DNA of 64,000 bases. It comes from an uncultured Collinsella sp. GTDB lineage: Bacteria > Actinomycetota > Coriobacteriia > Coriobacteriales > Coriobacteriaceae. Of this stretch, positions 59,050 through 64,000 are shown piece by piece (positions within the stretch are counted from its first letter, which is position 1; each line of letters starts with the position of its first letter). Below the pieces are notes generated by a model. That model did no database searches, was not told the DNA's origin, and was given only the letters and a program-made list of their open reading frames with translations. The DNA lies in assembly GCA_949285915.1 (NCBI GenBank), contig CASDZW010000020.1, forward strand, positions 1-64,000, given 5' to 3'. The position numbers and the translations under genes were made by a program.

Positions 59050-59613
59050 ATGGCATCCATCACCACCGCAGATTTCAAGAACGGCATCGGCCTGCGCATT
59101 AAGGACAAGGTTTGCACCATTGTCGAGTTCCAGCACGTCAAGCCTGGTAAGGGCGGCGCGTTCGTGCGCTACAAGACTAAGGACCTCAAGACGGGCCGCG
59201 TGGTCGAGCAGACCTGCAACGCCGGTACCAAGTTCGAGAGCGTCACCCTCACCACCACGGAGATGCAGTATCTCTACAACGACGGTGACCACTATTACTT
59301 CATGAACATGGAGACCTACGACCAGGTGCCCGTTCCCGTTGACTTCATCGGTGACAATGCCAAGTGGCTGAAGGAGAACGACATCTGCCAGCTCCTCTAC
59401 GCCGATGACGAGCTCATGGGCGTGAACCCGCCGATGTTCATCGAGGTCGAGATCACCCAGACCGACCCCGGCTTCAAGGGCGATACCGTTCAGGGTTCCA
59501 CTAAGCCGGCCACCATTGAGACCGGTGCCGTCATCCAGGTTCCTATGTATCTCAACCAGGGTGAGATCATCAAGGTCGACACGCGTGACGGTAAGTTCGT
59601 CAGCCGCGTCTAG
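59050..59613 (+). CDS. efp: elongation factor P
   Basis: ATG 59050 (MASITTADFKNG) is the usual start; the longer frame is not. The 187-residue protein relieves ribosome stalling at polyproline stretches. It has KPGKGGAF with the loop-tip Lys that may be modified, TKFESVTLTTTEMQYLYNDGD, the OB domains, and the C-terminal TVQGSTKPATIETGAVIQVPMYLNQGEIIKVDTRDGKFVSRV-type block. No EpmA-type modification gene is seen. It begins a run of tightly spaced genes to recN. Confidence 0.96.
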   Translation: MASITTADFKNGIGLRIKDKVCTIVEFQHVKPGKGGAFVRYKTKDLKTGRVVEQTCNAGTKFESVTLTTTEMQYLYNDGDHYYFMNMETYDQVPVPVDFIGDNAKWLKENDICQLLYADDELMGVNPPMFIEVEITQTDPGFKGDTVQGSTKPATIETGAVIQVPMYLNQGEIIKVDTRDGKFVSRV

Positions 59614-59653
59614 CACGTCTCAGACCGTCCCTACCCAAAGATTGGGGGAGTCC

Positions 59654-60016
59654 ATGTCTCACGAGATTATCGTTTCCGGCATCGGCATTGCGCCCGAGGT
59701 GCTCGCCACCATCGTTTCTCGCGCTGTCGAGGAGGTCGAGGGTGTTGCATCGGTGGGTGACAAGAACCTTGCCAGCAACCTCGTCTCCATGTTCTCTACG
59801 CGCAGCGCCTCCACGGCGCCTGCGGTCGAGGCAACGGTTACGGCCGACGACGAGCTTGCCCTTACGGTTCACCTCGTCGTCTTCTTTGGTTACCCCTTCA
59901 AGAAGCTTGCCGAGGTGGTTCGCGAGGCGGTCGTGCACGCCATCGACGCTCAGGTGGGCGTCGGCGTGGCGCGCGTGGACGTCTGCATCGACGGCCTTGT
60001 CTTCCCCAAGGAGTAA
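59654..60016 (+). CDS. Asp23/Gls24 family envelope stress protein
   Basis: ATG 59654 follows GGGGGAG. The 120 residues match the Asp23/Gls24 family: IGIAPEVLATIVSRAVEEVEGVASVGD, then LTVHLVVFFGYPFKKLAEVVREAVVHAIDAQVGVGVARVDVCIDGLVF. Members lie beside nusB and efp and associate with the membrane or envelope in Firmicutes. Their molecular role is unclear. Three bases separate it from nusB. Confidence 0.88.
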   Translation: MSHEIIVSGIGIAPEVLATIVSRAVEEVEGVASVGDKNLASNLVSMFSTRSASTAPAVEATVTADDELALTVHLVVFFGYPFKKLAEVVREAVVHAIDAQVGVGVARVDVCIDGLVFPKE

Positions 60017-60019
60017 CGC

Positions 60020-60550
60020 GTGAGCTTAAAAGTCGATCGCGGGCGCACGCGCGCCCGTAGCCAGGCTGTTCAGCTGCTCTTTCAGGCTGAAGCGAAAGAC
60101 GTGCCCCTTGAGGAGGTCCTTGAGGGCGATTATCTCCTGTCCAAGGGTCCTCTTGAGGACTATGCGCGCACGCTCGCCGAGGGCTGCTATCGCTACCTGG
60201 ACACCATAGATGAGGTTCTCGATCAGGCCCTTAAGAACTGGAGCATGCCGCGCCTTCCGCGGACTGACCGCAACCTTATGCGCATCGCCATCTACGAGAT
60301 GCGCTATGCCGATGAGCGCATTGAGGACGCGGTCGTGATCAACGAGGCCGTCGAGATCGCCAAGGCCTATGGAACCGATGAGTCGGCTAAGTTCGTGAAC
60401 GGCGTTTTGGGTCGCATCGCTCGTACGGACGAGAGCGAGCTGCCCAGCGCTAACGGTACCGATGCGGACGATTCTGCCTTGTCCGGCGGTGACGACGAGA
60501 CCGCCGTTGCATCCGATGCGGCTGCCGATACCGTTGAGGCGGAGGCGTAG
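60020..60550 (+). CDS. nusB: transcription antitermination protein NusB
   Basis: GTG 60020 is the first codon. The 176-residue protein has a helical NusB core ([96 protein letters not shown]). A 35-residue acidic tail not typical of the family follows. It acts with S10 in rRNA antitermination. It is six bases from xseB. Confidence 0.93.
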   Translation: MSLKVDRGRTRARSQAVQLLFQAEAKDVPLEEVLEGDYLLSKGPLEDYARTLAEGCYRYLDTIDEVLDQALKNWSMPRLPRTDRNLMRIAIYEMRYADERIEDAVVINEAVEIAKAYGTDESAKFVNGVLGRIARTDESELPSANGTDADDSALSGGDDETAVASDAAADTVEAEA

Positions 60551-60555
60551 GCCCC

Positions 60556-60834
60556 ATGGCAGAGTCGACCGTCCATACCTTTGAGGACATCACTACGCGC
60601 CTTGACGAGATCATCGCGACCGTGCGTTCCAAGGACACCTCCCTTGAGCGCAGCCTTGATTTGTTCGACGAGGCCATCAAGCTCGGCTCCAAGGCGGTCG
60701 AGCTTGTCGATAGCTTTGATATGAGCCCCACTGAGGCTGCCATGCTCGAGGAGGCTCAGGATAGTCCCATAGACGCCGACTCAGACGCAGCCGCAGAGGC
60801 TTCTGACAATTCCGTTGAGGGCGCGGGGGCTTGA
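60556..60834 (+). CDS. xseB: exodeoxyribonuclease VII small subunit
   Basis: The 92-residue protein has the short two-helix XseB pattern: TFEDITTRLDEIIATVRSKDTSLERSLDLFDEAIKLGSKAVELVD. It is the regulatory small subunit of the exonuclease that degrades single-stranded DNA from both ends. The large-subunit gene xseA usually lies immediately upstream, but nusB does here, so the two genes are uncoupled. It overlaps tlyA by one base (TGATG). Confidence 0.88.
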   Translation: MAESTVHTFEDITTRLDEIIATVRSKDTSLERSLDLFDEAIKLGSKAVELVDSFDMSPTEAAMLEEAQDSPIDADSDAAAEASDNSVEGAGA

Positions 60835-61646
60835 TGCCGGGCATGAAGAAGGTCCGGCTTGATGATGAGATGATTTCGCAGGGCATCTGTGCCGACCGCG
60901 CAGATGCCCTGCGGCTCTTGATGGCAGGTCTCGTTTCTTCGGGGGGCGAGCGGCTCTCTTCGCCCGGCCAGAAGGTCCTGCCCGGGCTTGCTCTTCATGT
61001 TAAGGGCCATAATGCCTATGTCGGTCGTGGCGGTCTTAAGCTCGAGGGCGCTCTTGACACCTTTGGGGTCGATCCTGCGGGCCTTACCTGCCTCGATGTC
61101 GGCTGCTCCACCGGCGGGTTCACCGACTGCCTTCTCAAGCGAGGCGCTAAGCGTGTCATCTCCGTCGATGTAGGCCACGCCCAGTTCGACTGGTCGCTTA
61201 GAAATGATCCCCGCGTGACGCTTCTCGAGCGAACGAATATCGTTGATGTTCCCGGCCTCGGCTATCACGGTGTCGCCGACCTTGCCGTCTGCGACGTCTC
61301 CTTCACGAGGATCTCCCGCGTACTTCCTGCGGTGCTTGAGATTCTTTCGGACAGTGGCTCGTTCGTGACGCTTGTCAAACCGCAATTCGAGGCCGAGGCG
61401 CATGAGGTGGGCGAGGGCGGAATCGTTCGCAATCCCCTTGTTAGGCGACGCACCCTTGCCGATGCTGTTCGGTTGTTTGCGGCAAACGGGCTCGTCCCCC
61501 AAGACGTCTGCGTCTCACCCATTACAGGCGCCAAGGGAAACGTTGAGTATTTCCTTTGGGGCAAACGGGGTATCCTAGACGCCAAGGGCTCCGGCTCATG
61601 TACGGAGCAGGTCGATGCCGTTTTGGGGAAGGTGGAGCGTCTATGA
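60834..61646 (+). CDS. tlyA: TlyA family rRNA (cytidine-2'-O)-methyltransferase / hemolysin-like protein
   Basis: ATG 60834 overlaps the xseB stop. The 270-residue protein has an N-terminal S4 RNA-binding domain (LDDEMISQGICADRADALRLLMAG, YVGRGGLKLEGAL) and an FtsJ-like methyltransferase (CLDVGCSTGGFTDCLLKRGAKRV, DLAVCDVSFTRIS, FVTLVKPQFEA). TlyA modifies 16S and 23S rRNA and influences capreomycin sensitivity in mycobacteria. Haemolysin activity is unproven. It overlaps nadK by four bases. Confidence 0.9.
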   Translation: MPGMKKVRLDDEMISQGICADRADALRLLMAGLVSSGGERLSSPGQKVLPGLALHVKGHNAYVGRGGLKLEGALDTFGVDPAGLTCLDVGCSTGGFTDCLLKRGAKRVISVDVGHAQFDWSLRNDPRVTLLERTNIVDVPGLGYHGVADLAVCDVSFTRISRVLPAVLEILSDSGSFVTLVKPQFEAEAHEVGEGGIVRNPLVRRRTLADAVRLFAANGLVPQDVCVSPITGAKGNVEYFLWGKRGILDAKGSGSCTEQVDAVLGKVERL

Positions 61647-62503
61647 AGATCCTGCTCGTTCCCAACTACGATAAAGCTGAGGCCGTGGAAAGCGGTCTCA
61701 TGCTCGAGCTGTGGCTTTCCCGTCAGGGGCTGGACGTTGTCTGGGCGCCGGACACGCGTTCAGGCATTGCCGCTGAGCCCGATATAGAGGGTTGCGGCCT
61801 TGTCATCTCCCTCGGTGGCGACGGCACGCTTCTTCGCGCAGCGCGCATCGTAACCTATCGCGAGATCCCCATCCTTGGTCTTTCGTACGGCCACGTTGGG
61901 TTCCTTACTGCCGCGAGCCCCGATGACACCGATATTCTCAAAGTCGTGGGAGATGCCCTTGCAGGCGAGCTCCATGTGAGCAGACGAGCAACGCTCTCCT
62001 GTCGTATTTTCGCGTCGCAAGATTCAGATGCCGAGCCCGTTCTCGAATCCTTTGCCCTAAACGACCTCGCCCTCACGCGCGGGCCGCTCTCGGATATGGT
62101 CTCGTTCGACATCACCGTTTCCGGTCACCACATCGACCGCTTGCGCGGCGATGGCGTGGTCATCTCCACCGCAACCGGCTCCACCGGTTACGCGCTCTCT
62201 GCCGGGGGTCCCATTGTGAGTCCCGATTACACTGGCATGGTCTGCGTTCCCATCGCCCCGCACACCATTCAGGCGCGCGCGTTTCTCACGTCGCCCTCCG
62301 ATGTTATCGAGATCGCCATGTCGCATGACAGGCCCTCCATACCTGCGGTTTCCGTCGACGGTCAGTTTTACAAAGGGGAAGAGGCCGTTGAGCGGGTAGA
62401 GGTGAGTCGAGGTCCCGGCGATGTCCTTCTGCTCGACTATGGCCCCGAGAGCTTCTACAACTCGGTGAGCCGCGTGTTCTACGGGGTGCGCCATGATCGA
62501 TGA
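61643..62503 (+). CDS. nadK: NAD kinase
   Basis: ATG 61643 overlaps the tlyA stop. The enzyme phosphorylates NAD to NADP. The 286-residue protein has VISLGGDGTLLRAARIV (GGDG motif with the catalytic Asp), LGLSYGHVGFLT, VVISTATGSTGYALSAGGPIVSPDY and VSVDGQFYKGEE. The usual order nadK-recN follows, with recN overlapping by 11 bases. Confidence 0.95.
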   Translation: MKILLVPNYDKAEAVESGLMLELWLSRQGLDVVWAPDTRSGIAAEPDIEGCGLVISLGGDGTLLRAARIVTYREIPILGLSYGHVGFLTAASPDDTDILKVVGDALAGELHVSRRATLSCRIFASQDSDAEPVLESFALNDLALTRGPLSDMVSFDITVSGHHIDRLRGDGVVISTATGSTGYALSAGGPIVSPDYTGMVCVPIAPHTIQARAFLTSPSDVIEIAMSHDRPSIPAVSVDGQFYKGEEAVERVEVSRGPGDVLLLDYGPESFYNSVSRVFYGVRHDR

Positions 62504-64000
62504 GATTCGCGTTTCCGCGTTTCCAACTTAGCCCTCATTCGCGAGGCCGAGCTCTCGCTATCAAGCGGTCTTACGGTGCTTACCGGTGAGACTGGCGCCG
62601 GAAAGACTGCCCTCCTTTCTGCGCTCAAATTGCTTATGGGCGAGCGCGCCGATGCGTCTCAGGTACGCGAGGGCGAGCCGTATGCTGAGGTAGAGGGCCG
62701 AATCTTCACTGACGCCAAGGACACTGAGGGTTTTACCGTCTCGCGTCGCCTCTCTGCTGACGGTCGTTCCCGTGTGAGGATCGACGGATCGCTTGGGAGC
62801 GTCCGTGAGCTGTCTGAACGCGTGGCGCCTTTGATGGACCTCTGCGGACAACATGAGCATCAGCGCCTCCTCGACGCCTCTACGCATGTGGGCATGGTCG
62901 ACGCTTGGGCGCAGGGAAGCATCGCCACGCCGCTCGAGGCTTATCGATCCGACCTTTTGGCAGCCCGCGAGGCCGCCCGTGAGCTCGAGCGCGTGGAGGC
63001 GGCAGCACGAACCGAGGGGTTCCGGTTAGAGGATGCACGGTTTGCTATCGATCGTATTGACGAGGTCGACCCTCACGAGGGCGAGCTTGAGGAGCTTGAG
63101 GAGACGCTGCCCCGCGCAGAGCATGCCGAGGCGCTTGCAGCGTGCGCTCATGAAGCGGCCGAGGCGCTCTCAGGCGAGGGAGGAGCGCTCGATCCGCTGA
63201 ACAGCGCCATCGCTGAGCTCTCCCGCATGGGCGGCGTCGACGGTAAGCTCTCTGAATTCGCCGATATGCTTGCGGGCGCTGCCATCACGCTCGAAGACGT
63301 TGCACAGGACCTACGTCGCTATCGTGATGGGGTTGACTTCGATCCCGCGGAACTCACGCGCCTTCAGGAGCGCTATGCGGCGCTCAAAGGGCTACTTCGT
63401 CAGTTCGGTCCTCATATGGAGGACGTATTTCAACGCCGTGCGGAAGCTCAAGAGCTTCTTTCGCTTGTATCCGATAGCGATGCGCGCATTGCGCGTGCCC
63501 GCCGCGCCCTGGAGGAAGCCGAGTCTAAACTTGCTCAATCCGCAAAGGAGCTGCGCCGCGCACGCAACGCGGCTGGTCCTCGCTTCTGCCGTGAGGTCAC
63601 GCGTCAGATGGCGCATCTTGAGATGGGGCGTGCGGAGCTCGTCTGGGAGGCCCGCAAGCTTCCCCGTGAGCGCTGGGGTGAGGCCGGCCCTGATTCCTAC
63701 GAGCTTCTCTATCGCAGCGGCCCGGGTCTCACGCCAAGGCCTCTTCGCCGTATCGCTTCCGGCGGCGAGCTCTCGCGCGTCATGCTTGCCTCAATGGTGG
63801 TTCTCGGTGAGGCTGACGGTGTGGACACGCTTGTGTTCGACGAGGTTGACGCCGGTGTGGGCGGTGCCGTCGCGCGGTCTCTCGCCGTGGTGCTCGCCGA
63901 CCTTGCGCGCACCCACCAGGTTATCGTCGTCACGCATGTGGCGCAGGTGGCTGTCGTCGCGACTGAGCACTACGTCGTCTCTAAGTCCGATGGCGATATC
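62493..64000 (+). pseudogene. recN: DNA repair protein RecN, 5' frameshift, runs off the window end
   Basis: ATG 62493 overlaps the nadK stop and encodes MIDEIRVS, the expected RecN start. A perfect 8-bp tandem copy of GCGTTTCC (62509-62516, 62517-62524) then shifts the frame and gives a stop at 62529. From 62525 the other frame continues without interruption to the window end: LALIREAELSLSSGLTVLTG, the Walker A GETGAGKTALLSALK, DLCGQHEHQRLLDASTH, and the C-terminal Walker B region LVFDEVDAGVGG. Removing one repeat copy restores one frame. RecN is an SMC-like repair ATPase. No start codon lies between the in-frame stop at 62501 and the Walker A region. The 3' end is outside the window. Confidence 0.9.
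62509..62524 (+). repeat. 8-bp perfect tandem duplication in recN
   Basis: GCGTTTCC occurs twice in a row at 62509-62516 and 62517-62524. The unit is not a multiple of three and accounts exactly for the recN frameshift. Same type of lesion as the 11-bp duplication at 2310. Confidence 0.9.

Noticed and set aside
1-64000. CRISPR arrays, rRNA or tRNA genes, prophage integrases and transposases
   Set aside because: Looked for and not seen anywhere in the window.

Overview
This window comes from a high-GC Gram-positive bacterium, most likely a gut Coriobacteriia member of the Collinsella type. The basis is inference: strong G/C third-position bias, an LPXTG cell-wall protein, AGGAGG-type ribosome sites, the gene orders rimP-nusA-infB-rbfA-nrnA-truB-ribF-dnaG-rpoD and aroK-aroB-like/pep-efp-gls24-nusB-xseB-tlyA-nadK-recN, and the overall look of the proteins. 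No rRNA, tRNA, CRISPR array, integrase or transposase was seen.

The first third (1-24,500) is accessory and regulatory. It holds a hydrolase tail, a VanZ/RDD membrane protein, a broken TipAS-type regulator, a lipoprotein and an orphan FtsX-type permease. Next comes an Rrf2 regulator divergent from three tandem sirtuin-like genes plus a TIGR04076-like and a DUF5655-like gene. After that are a promoter with a structured leader RNA ahead of a RhuM-Fic protein, small HTH genes, an MFS exporter, a beta-carbonic anhydrase, a membrane-tethered HTH protein, an AI-2E-type permease, thrS, a GH1 glycosidase, a PLP-fold protein lacking its lysine, mntP, a nuclease-fold protein and a ModE-like HTH gene. 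Two 112/113-bp sequences with shared 11-12 bp inverted ends lie in this part.

The rest (24,600-64,000) is mostly core housekeeping: guaB, an LPXTG protein, a YARHG membrane protein, leuS, the translation cluster rimP-nusA-infB-rbfA, nrnA-like, truB, ribF, dnaG and rpoD. Then follow a small A24 peptidase, an HD hydrolase, rarA, an anti-sigma-like/sigma-factor pair coupled to a second AI-2E permease, alaS, ruvX, mltG, yqeG-like, aroK, an AroB-like/M24 peptidase fusion, a second YARHG protein, efp, gls24-like, nusB, xseB, tlyA, nadK and recN (running off the end).

Three genes carry frame-breaking lesions: the TipAS regulator (perfect 11-bp tandem duplication), recN (perfect 8-bp tandem duplication just after its start) and infB (out-of-frame deletion between domains). 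They may be real slippage mutations or assembly errors. The strongest candidate for an undescribed system is the Rrf2-controlled triple sirtuin operon: two of the three proteins have Gln in place of the sirtuin catalytic His, and two matching 23-bp palindromic operators sit on the divergent promoters.
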